Below are positions 10,865 through 21,760 of a DNA stretch of 64,000 nt, in pieces. The notes beneath the pieces were generated by a model. That model was given only the letters and a program-made list of their open reading frames with translations. It ran no database searches and was not told the DNA's origin. The position numbers and the translations under genes are program-made. Source of the DNA: Lepeophtheirus salmonis (Eukaryota > Arthropoda > Copepoda > Siphonostomatoida > Caligidae); the NCBI RefSeq assembly GCF_016086655.4, contig NC_052135.2, forward strand, positions 15,528,363-15,592,362, in the 5' to 3' direction. Position 1 is the stretch's first letter. The number at the start of each line of letters is the position of its first letter.

Positions 10865-11190
10865 GGAAAAAAATAATGCATTAACTTTTGCTACCGATAA
10901 AGAGCAACCAGATATTTCCTTGGTGAAAAAGTGAACCATCAGTTCAGTCTCTGGTTTTGTTGATGAACTCTTGGCCTCCTCCATCATCAGATCAGAATTC
11001 CTTGACTATGGTATCTAGTGGCAAGTAGAATCTATGCCCAGTAGAATTTGACACCCAAATGTTGATCCTTTAAAGAACAATAACAATGAGTAATGGGCTG
11101 TCATGCCGGATACATACATAAAACCACCTGTAGCAAATTCCGCCACCGCTTAGAAGTCTTTATTCAAGACTAATTAGTCTTAATATCACA
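10865..11190 (+). mobile_element. Tc1/mariner transposase C-terminal fragment
   Basis: The plus strand shows SWPPPSSDQNSLDYGI (about 10970-11020), corresponding to the third catalytic Asp segment WPP.SPDLNPLDY. It is followed by HPNVDPLKNNNNE.WAVMPD (about 11045-11110) and, after a frame change, CSKFRHRLEVFI (about 11130-11170). The N-terminal two thirds are absent or unreadable. It is a decayed fossil. Confidence 0.65.
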
Positions 11191-13713
11191 ATTAATATAA
11201 TCATTTGGATTGTTGTATGATATACAAAACTATACATAATTGTTTAATTTGTTCATTTTAGTCTCAAAACTTATGTGGTACGCGGTATTATAATTTTACC
11301 AACACTGAGAAAAGAAAGTGCACCAAATAATGGTACATTTTGTAGATAGAGTACTTTGTAATAGGGTAAATATTAAATTATCTAATTGATCATATTAAAA
11401 AAAGATTGAATATGATAAAACTACAATTACTACTAAACCAGTTATGGTATTGGCATAATATTTCTTTATGATTAGAAACAAAGGTCTTATTGTAACTTTT
11501 AGCTATTAGAAAACATTGGAGATATCTAATTTTTCAATATTGAGCAAACCATTGAGAAGAGAGGGGCACCATTAAATATTAAATAAAGTCAAAAATAACA
11601 AAAAAACAGGGAAGTTTTATTATGAAGAATATAAAATGATAGGTTATTCTCAATAAACAAAAATACGGAGGAAACACTGAAAAGAGAAAGTTTTAGCTAT
11701 CAAATATTCCCATTTTCACAATATAATAAAAGAGATGTTTCTAATTGTAATACAACTAGGGAGTGTTTAGAGGTATCAACCAAATGGGTCCCACTCTTTT
11801 ATGCTCAGTCAAATTTTCTTTCTGTCTGTTCGACACATTACGATTTGACCATGACTCATGTACCTGGCTACTACTAAAACATTTAGGATATAAGATGTTT
11901 GATTCTGTATTTATATGGGTGTAGTAAAGTAGACTGTGTCATCCCAGTAGAATGTTGTAATAAAGCACACACAAAAAAAAAAACCCAAAAAACCCACAAA
12001 TATTTCTGATAATGCCTGTCAAACTAAATGGTCCCAAACATCATTTTTTCTAATCCTTTGAATAAAATAGGAAACTTTTAATATTCCCTTTGTAAGTTAC
12101 TTGTACGATTTTCTATGAAAAAATTATCTTCCTTATCTATGTTAAGGAAGATAATTTTTTTAGGGGAAAGAGGATTAAGATAAAACCCTAATTAATAAAT
12201 AAAGTTTAAATTATCCTCGTAGATGTATAGATAATTTGTGATTTCAGTGTAGGGCAAAAACGTAAAACCCATAACGTTCACAAAATACCATACAATCCAT
12301 TAATTGCTGATTTGTTAAAAAATTATTCAATAACCATTTTAAACAAGTGTACAAAACCACAAAAGAAAAAAGAATAGAAAAGTAAATACATTTATGTTCT
12401 TATACATATTATGTATATCGTACCTATGTATACCAAGATATTTGATATATTGAGGCTAGAATTGTAAAAATAAAGTCATCATACAAATTGGGTATATAAC
12501 AACACTAAAATTTCAACCGATTTAGATTCCAATACCGTCTTTATGAATGACTCCAATACCAATTCTTTATTAATATTTTACATAAAGGAATTATATAAAC
12601 AAATAAAAAAACTTTTTTTTTTAGTATTTAACTTTTTATTAATTAAGGCTTGACGAGAAAAGACATTCATGAATCAATCATAATTATGATTTTATTATTA
12701 TTTTAATTAATAATATGCAATTAAAATTATTCAAAAAGTTAAATCCTCTTCTTACTCAGGAGTCAATTTATTCTTGGTTGCCTGCACTAATGAGTAGTCT
12801 GTCATTTTTTCATATATTAAAAAAACACTTATTATATGTTAAAATTAACATAATCTTTTTTTAATAATGTCTTTATTTATAGTGCTCATAATTTACATAC
12901 AGAATTAAAAAAAAAAAAAATATTAGGAGAAATTGCCTTACTAAAATAAAATATAAATACGCATTATAGCTGAAAATTAGACTACCTAACCAAGACCTAA
13001 CAACAATACAAGTATTGACTAACGAATTCATAATAAAGATAAAATAATGTTAAACTGGTGAAAAATTACACAATTTAAAACGTTGATATCTCCATAAAAT
13101 GTTCATACCGTCGAACGGTTCTCTTCAATATCGAATAGTATCGGAGGGAATCAGAAATACGATACCGAATTACCTCAAGGGCGAAGACCATAGAGCTACC
13201 ATCCAAGTTTGGTATTTTGATATACAAAGTGGAATATCTCGCGTTTTAAAATAATTTTATCTGGGCACCTATAGGTTAGCGCCTCTAATCATAAATTTAA
13301 GTCCTTTATACTTTTGTCTTCACTTTCTTTTTTTGTTTGACCATTTGAAATAATGAAATTTGAATTATTTTATTTATGCTTAATAAAGTATATAACTAAA
13401 TAAACACATGTATCGGTGGAATCGGGATTATTGACCCGTTTCCAATAACTGACACTTCAAAGGCCGATTCTTGCCGATACTGATTCTGATGCAAAGGTAC
13501 ACCCCTTTTAAAATGAGGCACTACTTATTACTTCCTGCATCATTTAGCAACAATATATCCATCTCTGTAACAAGAGTAAAATTTGCATCAATTAAAAGAT
13601 TATAAATTCAATAATATTATCTGCAGATCTAAGATACATGGTTAAAATTATCTGAATAAAATTTTTTTGAGATCCGATCCGATATTGTACAAATGATTAA
13701 ATATACCCCTATA
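11191..13713. other. No gene seen; scattered repeat-like motifs
   Basis: Mostly AT-rich. The palindromic pair AATTATCTTCCTTA / TAAGGAAGATAATT occurs at about 12122-12160. Short ATCGGTATCG-like motifs (12510-12560, 13080-13180, 13410-13500) resemble decayed terminal repeats of a MITE-type family, but I cannot pair them confidently. Confidence 0.35.
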
Positions 13714-14225
13714 CTACTATTTTAGGAACTATGAATCGTGCTCGCATAGAAATATCTCCTGAATTAAAAGCTACCAAACAAGTACTATTTTCAAGCTTAA
13801 TCTTTGTAAATAGTGGCAAAACATTGACTTCTTATCAAGGGAAAAAAACAAATATGTTTTAACTTTGAGCTCTGTTCACAAAAGTGTTAAAGTTTTAGAT
13901 GTACAAAAAAGGTTACCAGAATCAATCCAGTATTATAATCAAACTAAGTATGGAGTTGATATTCTAGATCAAATGGGAAGACTTTATTCCATCAAAATGT
14001 CCTCTCACCGATGACCTTTACAAGAAAACATTTTTTTATAATATTTTGGATTTTTGCTGGTATAAATGTGGTTATCTCTTAAGGAATACTATCCCCTCGC
14101 AATAGATATAAGGAATTATTGACCAGCAAATACATCTTTGTCAGAATAAATCGCAATGAAGCACATGGAACCATATTTGGGTAAAGAGGGAAGTTACAAC
14201 ATTTAATTTCTTTACGTCATTGTCT
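13714..14225 (+). mobile_element. piggyBac-type transposase relic, C-terminal part
   Basis: The plus strand begins at GTMNRARIEISPELKATKQ, the 'GT.R' block. It continues with KTLTSYQGKK, SSVHKSVKVLDVQKRLPES and YYNQTKYGVDILDQMGRLYS, the highly conserved 'YN..KGGVD.LDQM...YS' motif of piggyBac that includes the last catalytic Asp. Then comes SSHRWPLQ, followed after a frameshift by FYNILDFCWYKCG. One-base shifts at about 13855 and 14010 break the frame. A second partial copy of the same region begins at 14226. Confidence 0.8.
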
Positions 14226-14700
14226 CTTGCAAATCAAGTTTAATCTATGTAAATAGTGGCAAAACATTGACTTCTTATCAAGGAAAAACAAATATGTTTT
14301 AATTTTGAGCTGTTCAAAAATAAAGTTTTTAGATAAATGAAAAGGTTGTTCAAAAAGTGTTAAAGTTTTCAAAAGCCAATGGTACAAGTTTTTTATAATA
14401 TTTGATTTTGCTTGTACCGAGAAGTGACTGGTAAGAAAATAACTCGTCGCCAGTTTTTGAATAATTTGATTACCGAACTTATTGGTGAAGATGATGAATC
14501 AAAGGATGATATAGAAGAAAATAATCAATTATTTCAATCACAATCAAACTGTTCAACTAAAAATAGAAGCTGGTGTACAGTCAATTGTTAAAGAAAATCA
14601 CGGCGCTTAGCAAGCAAAACATGTTGTAAATGTAAGAGATTCGTATGCAAGCCTTGTATTGGTACTGGAAAAACAATTGTAACTTGTAAAAAATGCTAAT
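14226..14700 (+). mobile_element. Second partial piggyBac C-terminus with zinc-finger tail
   Basis: Bases 14229-14310 repeat 13795-13885 closely, including GTGGCAAAACATTGACTTCT, but the YGVDILDQM block has been deleted. The frame goes on with VTGKKITRRQFLNNLITELI (about 14420-14480) and an acidic stretch. It ends in RRLASKTCCKCKRFVCKPCI, then TCKKC* (about 14605-14699), the cysteine-rich CxxC...CxxC finger that closes piggyBac transposases. The duplicate may be a tandem duplication inside one element or a second deleted insertion. I found no flanking terminal repeat. Confidence 0.75.
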
Positions 14701-15719
14701 TTCTTTATATGTGTTATTATAAAAGTTATGTTTATTTTTTTAAATAAATAACAAATCTTCGGAGAAAATAAAAATTAACACATTACTTTTAATTTTATCA
14801 ATTACTAACAGTTACAAATATTAAAAAATAAATGGGTATCATTTTTGATATTCACCGTTGTTTAAGGGGGGGTCTTTACTATCCGTCGTTCTAGTGTTGA
14901 GCATTACCAAACTACAAAAAATGAACAATTTTTTTTTCCTATTCCCTCCTTTTTCTAATTGCATCATATAAAATATCGAGCAAATATATAAATTTGAACA
15001 ATTTTCTCCAATACCAATACGATACAGTTATTGGATATTACCTCTCCCCCAATATAGTAGTTTTCTCATGCAACACTTTATCAAATAACTAATTTTGCAC
15101 ATAAGTGAAAATATGTTCGATATTTTTCATTTATTCAACAGACATTTACCGAAATCCTTCAAGTCCACCTCAATTTTTTTGTAAAGTCATTTATGATATT
15201 TTATACAAATAAAAATATTAAACATAATTATATTGGTATCACAATTTCACTTATTGATAATAATAATTTAAATTGTGATGCCCTTGTGATAAAAATAAGA
15301 TATGAAGCAAATTTGTTGGAATTGGTGGTTAAAATAATAAATCAGAGTTGATATTTTTTATTAATATACATAAATACTGTTGGGGAGTAATTTTCTACAG
15401 GATTAACTTGTTTTGGGATTAACTTTCCTCGTGATAAACTTGCTTCGTAGTTTCGGCGTACTTTCTGTACAATTTCTTATTTTAGAGGAAGTTTATTATT
15501 TAATTTTTTTACATTGATTCCTGTAAAATCATTGCTCAACTTACAACCAATAAAAAACGAAAATATCTTTATAGACAAAGCAGGGAGCGCTCGATAATGC
15601 TTACTGTTATGCTTGTGAGTAGGAAAAAATATGCGCTCCCGGTATGTAAGATAAAAAAAAGGAAGGGAACTGAGTTCATATATAAGAAGTTTATGTGTGA
15701 TCATTCCATGTCAAATCTA
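14701..15719. other. No gene seen
   Basis: AT-rich. A short frame at 15477-15704 (minus) has no recognisable motif. Confidence 0.4.
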
Positions 15720-16745
15720 CCAACAAATGTAAGGGACCCTCTTGAATTTGGATGATTTTTGGCACACAAGTAACAATTTATGAGTGAATCAAATGTGTTA
15801 AATCTCAGCACATAATTTTTAATTGTTGATTAGGTAAAGATTCTCGTCCCAGTCCCTTTTTAGACCAACATTTTCAGTGTCACTTTAATGTTCTATTTGC
15901 AAAGAGTACTTTTAATTTGTATTTTTTTGTATTCAAAAGAAAACTTACCTCTTGAAATTTGGTACTGACAGTTTTGAATTGAGGATTAAAAAAATATAGT
16001 TAGAAGTAAAATATTAAAAGTCTTATCACCTCAATTTTGATATATAAAAAAATCTAAAGAAAGAGTGAGCAAAGTATTTAAAAAAGCGTAAATCCTAATA
16101 AACAAGTGATGTACTATAATCTACTCATATTTTTGAAATTTGTAACCAATATTATAAATTACTGTCGTTCAGTTTGAATCTACGTAAAATTGACCAAATT
16201 TCCAGAGAAAAGTAAGGAAACTTTGAGATCCCAATCTGAGAGTTATGATAGAAAGCCCTTCTGATTTTTGGCACAGTGATACCCCTACATAGTTAGTATA
16301 TCTTGCCAAAGTTTCATTTTCATAAAAATTGCAGATTTTTTTATATTTCTTGATCAAGTACTTACCCGTGTATTTCAAATATTTTTTTGAAAATCAAAAT
16401 AGAGGTGATAAGACCTTTTAATATTCTACTTTTGACTTCAATATTGGAATTCTCAAACTTCAAAATAGTTAAGCACCAAATTTCAAAAGGTAAGCTCTTT
16501 TGTATAAAATAGAAGTAAAATAATTACAATTATACAAGATTACAAGAAATAGTTGCACCCGCTAATAAGACATTAAACTAATGCTGAAAATTTTGATCCA
16601 TAAATGTACTGGGGTGTGTATATATATCTCATCAACAACTAATAATTATGTCCTGAAATTTGGAAACATTTGATCAACTTATAAATTTGAACTGAAAATG
16701 TAACAAGATCCAAAAATAAAGTCGTCGATGAACATTCTGACAATA
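15720..16745. repeat. Large foldback (palindromic) element 1
   Basis: Two arms of about 340 bp are reverse complements of each other: about 15720-16060 and 16378-16745, around a unique centre of about 320 bp. Matching blocks include AAACTTACCTCTTGAAATTT (left) against AGCTTACCTTTTGAAATTT (right, reversed), TCTTATCACCTC in both, and CATTTTCAGTGTCACTTTAA against AATTTTCAGCATTAGTTTAA. The arms have diverged, so this is old. The centre carries a 69-codon minus-strand frame (16378-16169) with no family resemblance. It could be a foldback or MITE-type transposon, or two copies of one repeat inserted head to head. Confidence 0.7.
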
Positions 16746-16984
16746 TTCTTTGTGCATTCAAAAATTTATAAATCTTTGGTATATTAAAAAGTTACTTCTA
16801 AATAAATTATTAATACATGTTTTTCTGATGTAAATTTGTTTACATACATATTGGTACATCATAAGTAACTGAACACAGTGGACTTGGTTCAGAAATGAAT
16901 CATAGGCAAGAAATAGTGTTGTTACTAACAATATATTTTATACAATATTATGAATAAGATTATATACTACCTTTTGTTTTGCTA

Positions 16985-17560
16985 CTTCTTCACCTTTAGC
17001 CTCGACATAGCTTCTACTTGATGTTGGAAGGCCTTGCAAGATTACTAAATCTTGGTTGATGCCTTCTCAACAGATCTTTTAAAACTTGCAATGTCTCTTT
17101 TCCTACAAGTATCATGCTTAATTCACGTTCATACATAGTGATAGAGTGTTTAAAATTAAAACGTGAAGGTGGCCACATCTCATTCTTCTAAAATATGCTA
17201 GACTTCAACTATTTCCTCGGTTAAAAAAGGAAAGGAAAAAAGTTGTCAAAGTCTTGAGTAAATGTATACTTTCCTCGCAAAAAGGGCTATCAAGGGTTGC
17301 AAAGATCTAATCATCAAGGATCCATTGGTATTTTGCTGCATCAATCCATATTTGTGGTAGATAAATTATCAAATACATCAAGGTTTCACAAGTATTGCAA
17401 CACTAATTACATTTTCCAACAGCAAAAATGGTACAAAGACAGCATATGCTCTATTTAATAGAATTTGATCCTCTGATTCAGAATATGGTCCTTTTTTTTT
17501 CTCATAGCCTCGTGGCCTTCAGAAAAAGGTCATACATTTTTTGTTATTTTTAAGGTTTAA
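16985..17560 (-). mobile_element. Tc1/mariner transposase relic
   Basis: The minus strand shows RGKYTFTQDFDN (about 17240-17275), fitting 'P.GNY.F.QDG.P' with the second catalytic Asp. LKSSIF*KNEMWPPS (about 17165-17215) follows, ending in the MWPPS that precedes the third Asp. After further frame changes come DIASFKRSVEKASTKI and SCKAFQHQVEAMS (about 17000-17100), the C-terminal region. The first catalytic region upstream is too decayed to read. Multiple stops make it non-functional. Confidence 0.55.
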
Positions 17561-17647
17561 AGCAGTTTTAAGCCCTCGCTGTTGAAAATTGAGATAAGTC
17601 ATGTATATATATTTAAAAGCAGAATGTTAAAAAAGTATAAAAACATT

Positions 17648-18420
17648 TTTTAAATGTCTGCATCATACTTTTAACTCGAGTTATTTTTGTTTAAAGTGGA
17701 AAATAGATGCTTTTTATTCAGAGGCTCATAGCTTCAAGACAAATAGATTCAAAAAGTTTAAAATTATTGCATTTTATTTATGAAAGTATGATGTTTAATT
17801 TAAAAAAAGAGCCTTTCCAATAATTAAAGTCAATAAGTATTCATATGCCCCAACTACAAGAGATAGAAACAAAGAGAGAGAAGAAGAAATGAGATAGAAA
17901 CAAAGAGAGAGAAAAAATGGATTTGCTACGAGGACTCCCTTGAATGTCCGTTTTTAGAATCCCTTACTCACTAACGGTATGCAGTGAGTTCTCTTGTGTC
18001 CATCAAGCTTGATATAGTTCATTTATACAGTTTGAGACATGAGGCTTAATGTTATAACAAAATGGTATTATATATATTTTATTTGTCTCCAGTTTTTTTT
18101 CTCTCTCTTTGTTTCTATCTCATTTCTACTTCTCTCTCTTTCTTTCTATTTATACGAATACTTATTGACTTTTATTATGAAATCAATTTATAAATGAGTT
18201 TTATCCTTGAAATATTGTCGTGGCATTATCTTAAATTGACAACGATATAGAGTGTTTTGGGGAGGCTCTTTTTTTAAAATTGAAGCTCATACTTTAAGTT
18301 ATCAAGTGCAATACTTTTTGTATCACTTCGTCTTGAAGCTATGAGCCTGTGAAAAAAAACGCACTTATTTTCCACTTTAAACAAAGATAACTCGAGTTAT
18401 AAGAATGATTTTGTGGGATA
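17648..18420. repeat. Foldback (palindromic) element 2
   Basis: The left arm, about 17648-17930, pairs with the right arm, about 18085-18420. Both contain TAACTCGAGTTAT, TTTGTTTAAAGTGGAAAATA, GGCTCATAGCTTCAAGAC and AAAAAAAGAGCC in the same order from the outside inward. The inner ends carry a mirrored GAGATAGAAACAAAGAGAGA / CTCTCTCTTTGTTTCTATCT stretch, duplicated in the left arm. The centre (about 150 bp) has no coding signal. The layout is typical of a non-autonomous foldback transposon. Confidence 0.75.
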
Positions 18421-19669
18421 GTGTGGTATTTATCTTGTTGATAGTATACACGGTACCTCTAGAGATGCATAAGCGGTTAACTGTGTCGACATGTCGGATT
18501 TCAGCTATTATAGACCTGTTAAGTTTTTAATATCTTTATTTCAAAATTGGTGGAATGATAATTCCTTTTCATGAAAAATAAAAGGAAAAAACAAGAGAAT
18601 GAAAACAAGGTACTATGAACAACAATTAATATTATCCATACAAGTCAAACTCTTACATGCCCAAGCTCTCTTTCCTGTAGTTCCACCATTTTATAATTGT
18701 GACCTTACTGCTTTTTTTTTTGGGACACTTCATTTACAAAAAATATTGTCAATATATGTCAAAATAATGGTAACAATCACTCATATACAGGAATAACTTA
18801 AGATTTAAAAGTATTTAACGACTTACGACGCACCCAGTAGTCAAAATAATATGTTTGTTATAGTTACTTTTTAAAATTTTGTTTGTAAATATGGAACGTT
18901 GCAACAAATCGTCGATTTAACCCTCTGTTATTAAAAATCCTTTTTATAACTCAGAACTGGGTAAAAATAATATATTATAAATGAAACGTATTTAAATACA
19001 TGATTATAATAATTACGTCATTTAAACTTTGTATCATTTTTGAGACTATTCTATACATTTTCAACTCGTAATTATAAATTAAAATGCTAAAAATACTAGT
19101 ATAGAAATAAGACATCAAGACAAAATAAATACTTTTTTTTAAGTAATACAAATAACATGAGTTGAAGGATATTACAATACATAACTTGTTATTATAACAG
19201 TAAAAACATAAGATACTTATTCTCGATACAAATTTTTATAAAACATTCATGACTTTATTCAAACTATGTTAATGAAATTAGTAACATTTGGTTATTTGGT
19301 TTTATGATGAGATGACGTGTATTATAAAAATTGTAGCTACAATAATTTTAAAGTTTGAAACAATAATTATATGTCTCAGGCTTCACATAAAAGAAAGAAA
19401 AATCACAGAAATCAAAAGAGATAAAAGAAGGGAACGATTTTGAAGCAAAATAACCCATAAAATTCAATAAATCTTCTTTAAAAAAGGTTAAACACATGAA
19501 TAATTCCTCAACGAGGTATTAAGGAATAAGAAGGATTTCATAAATCTCCGGGTGTATAATATCCCAGCTCATAAGCGTAGGGTCAATATAATATTGATAA
19601 AAGTTGTGTCAAACTGCAACTTTTTTTTACATCTCTAACGATTCAGTTGGTAAAAGTAAGAATTTATTA
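18421..19669. other. No gene seen
   Basis: AT-rich. The short open frame at 18599-18796 has no recognisable motif. Confidence 0.4.
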
Positions 19670-19967
19670 ACAGGGTTGTGGAGTTAGAGTCGTTGAACTT
19701 GAATATTTTTGCGAGTTGAGGAATTTTCAAAGTTTGGAGTCGAGCTGGAGTCGGATAATTTTAGAAGGGCTAAAGAATGGTTAGTATTTGATGATGTGAC
19801 ATACATTTTTTACACACATTAGAAAGATAGATTATCCTGAAAATTGGTTTACTCTAAATCTGTTATAGTTCCTTACTTAAATATTATTTATCGGAGTGAA
19901 ATATGCCACATAAGTCGAATCAGAGTCGGATTCGCAAAATAATCGTTCGACTCCACAATTTTGTTGA
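19670..19967. repeat. MITE-like element with GGGTTGTGGAGT ends
   Basis: The left end ACAGGGTTGTGGAGTTAGAG (19670) is mirrored by CGACTCCACAATTTTGTTG at the right (about 19949-19967). Inside both ends sit further GAGTCGG-type motifs (GGAGTCGAGCTGGAGTCGG on the left, CAGAGTCGGATTCG on the right). About 300 bp, no coding capacity. Confidence 0.55.
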
Positions 19968-20989
19968 TTAGTAGTAGGATTTTATATCAGTTCACCTGCT
20001 AAATAATTAATTAGTATCTTCGCTGTCACAAAAGAATAAGGGTGTAGAGGTTGCCTGTTTCAAAAGCTTAAACTTAAATAATTTAGTCATAATAAAAAGA
20101 TTTAAAAATACTATTTAATGATGATCTTGTGTATTTTGATTATTTAAGTCTGTAAGTTGTATGTTTTGTTATATATTAAAAAAAAATTAATTATGGCTTT
20201 TCTTTTCAATATTGCACATGTACCTACAAAAAAAATCAATTTGAGGTATAATTTGATACCTATTACTTTTTAAATGTTTTCAAGGAAAAAAATATTTTTT
20301 CAATGATCCTTTTTATCCCCCTAGAAAATGTTTCGCAAATGAGGAAAAAAAGAATAAGCCTAAAAAATAAATAAGCATTTAAAAATAAAGTTTTTTAGTT
20401 AAAAAAAAAAAAGAGTTATTGTTTTAGTTGACTATTTTTTGGTTCAAATATGATAAACTTATGCCTTATAATGTTACTATTTAATCATTTAATCAAAAAC
20501 GGATATGAGTTTTTTTAAAAATAAAACAGGAAGTGAATGGATTTCTAAATATATAAAAATATACTACTTTGATAAAAAACAAACCATTATTTTATAATTT
20601 CAAATTAACTTATCATTTGATTTTCAGATTAATTTTTTTATTATGTTCGTAAATATTTTCACAATGTATGTTGACAATATTAAGAATGTTCCATATATAT
20701 ATATATTTTTTTGACAGATAAAAGGATTAGATGTCTTACAGTGCAATCAGCAATTTTTACAATTGGAAAGAAACCAGAATGAAAAAAAAATAGCACGGAT
20801 AATTCTTTAGAAGCTATTAAAAGACTGTGTACATCTATAAAATGGTTATTTTTTAAAAAAATGCTAAATTTTGAAAAAATAAGCAATTATTCTTAAGTTT
20901 TTGTAGAATTTTTCCCTAAATTGACTTTTTCTATTCATTTTTTTCAATAGTAGTATGACGTAGTACACCACAAGAGACTTTATATCTCT
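19968..20989. other. No gene seen
   Basis: AT-rich with long A and T runs. The frame at 20680-20886 (minus) is unremarkable. Confidence 0.4.
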
Positions 20990-21760
20990 CTCAAAAAAAA
21001 AACTATCTTAATGTAATGTCTACTCCGGCTCGGATAACATCAAGACAGTGGCTCTACAACTCCCACAACTGCTTGGAGAGCTCCTCATCGTACAATAACT
21101 TCACCGCCCACTGAACTCCACATGTGAGGACTTAATGGTTTTCAAAATCGTAATCATGGAGCAGGTGCTTCAGCTGACGGACAAGAAATAGGTCACAAAG
21201 ATTGAGATCAGTCTTTAGGTACTTTGTCAGATCGTTTCCACCTTTCTCCGCTTCAAGAACAGCCTGGTGTTGTTGGCTATGTGGGAATGTGCGTTGTTCC
21301 ACATGAGCAAAAGTTACTTCAGGTGAGTTTTGTTACGCTGAGACTTTTCGAACTCTCAATTGGGGCTTGTATTTTACCAGGTAAAGACATCGGCGATGTT
21401 GTTGGATGTACTTGTCTCCCGATTATGTCTTGATGAGACACCTTTCTCGAGCTTCAAAATGCTATCCCGGATCTCACCAGCCCACTGAAAAGTGGTTGCA
21501 CGACTAGGGTAGGTATCAGGGTAAAGGAAAGGCAGGTCAGTATGGATCTCAAACATTGTTTTGCCCAATTTGTATTTTACAAAAAGTACGAGCGAAAATT
21601 TTGAGTCTCCATTTTCAGCAACGAATGGAGAAACATGAACAAATATAAAATGTACATATTAGCTATTTAGTCTTTGAACTACTATAGAATGTTTTTCCAC
21701 CATCAAATTAATGAAAAAATCGATGCTCGTGGAATTTTCTTGTAAGGATGTGGGGTTTGG
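20990..21760 (-). mobile_element. Mariner-type relic, family B copy 2
   Basis: The minus strand carries PDTYPSRATTFQWAGEIRDS, ILKLEKGVSSRHNRETSTSN and NIADV (about 21380-21520), matching the N-terminal DNA-binding region at 4254-4610. After a deletion, downstream segments show NNAHSHIANNTRLFLKR (about 21255-21310), which fits the second catalytic motif 'DNARPHTA..T..FL' although the Asp itself is replaced. TDLNLCDLFLVRQLK follows (about 21165-21215), fitting 'SPDL.PCD...F..LK' with the third Asp kept. The tail DVIRAGVDITLR* lies at about 21010-21045. The first catalytic region is lost. Confidence 0.65.

Noticed and set aside
17870..17925. GAGA-rich stretch as a GAGA-factor binding site
   Set aside because: It is mirrored in the other arm of a foldback element, so repeat structure explains it. 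There is no promoter or gene nearby.
20045..20060. GTAGAGGTTGCCT shared with about 30590-30610 (inverted)
   Set aside because: A 13-base match with no extended similarity. It could be chance or an unresolvable repeat.
21224..21433. 69-codon plus-strand ORF
   Set aside because: Antisense to the mariner relic at 20990-21760.
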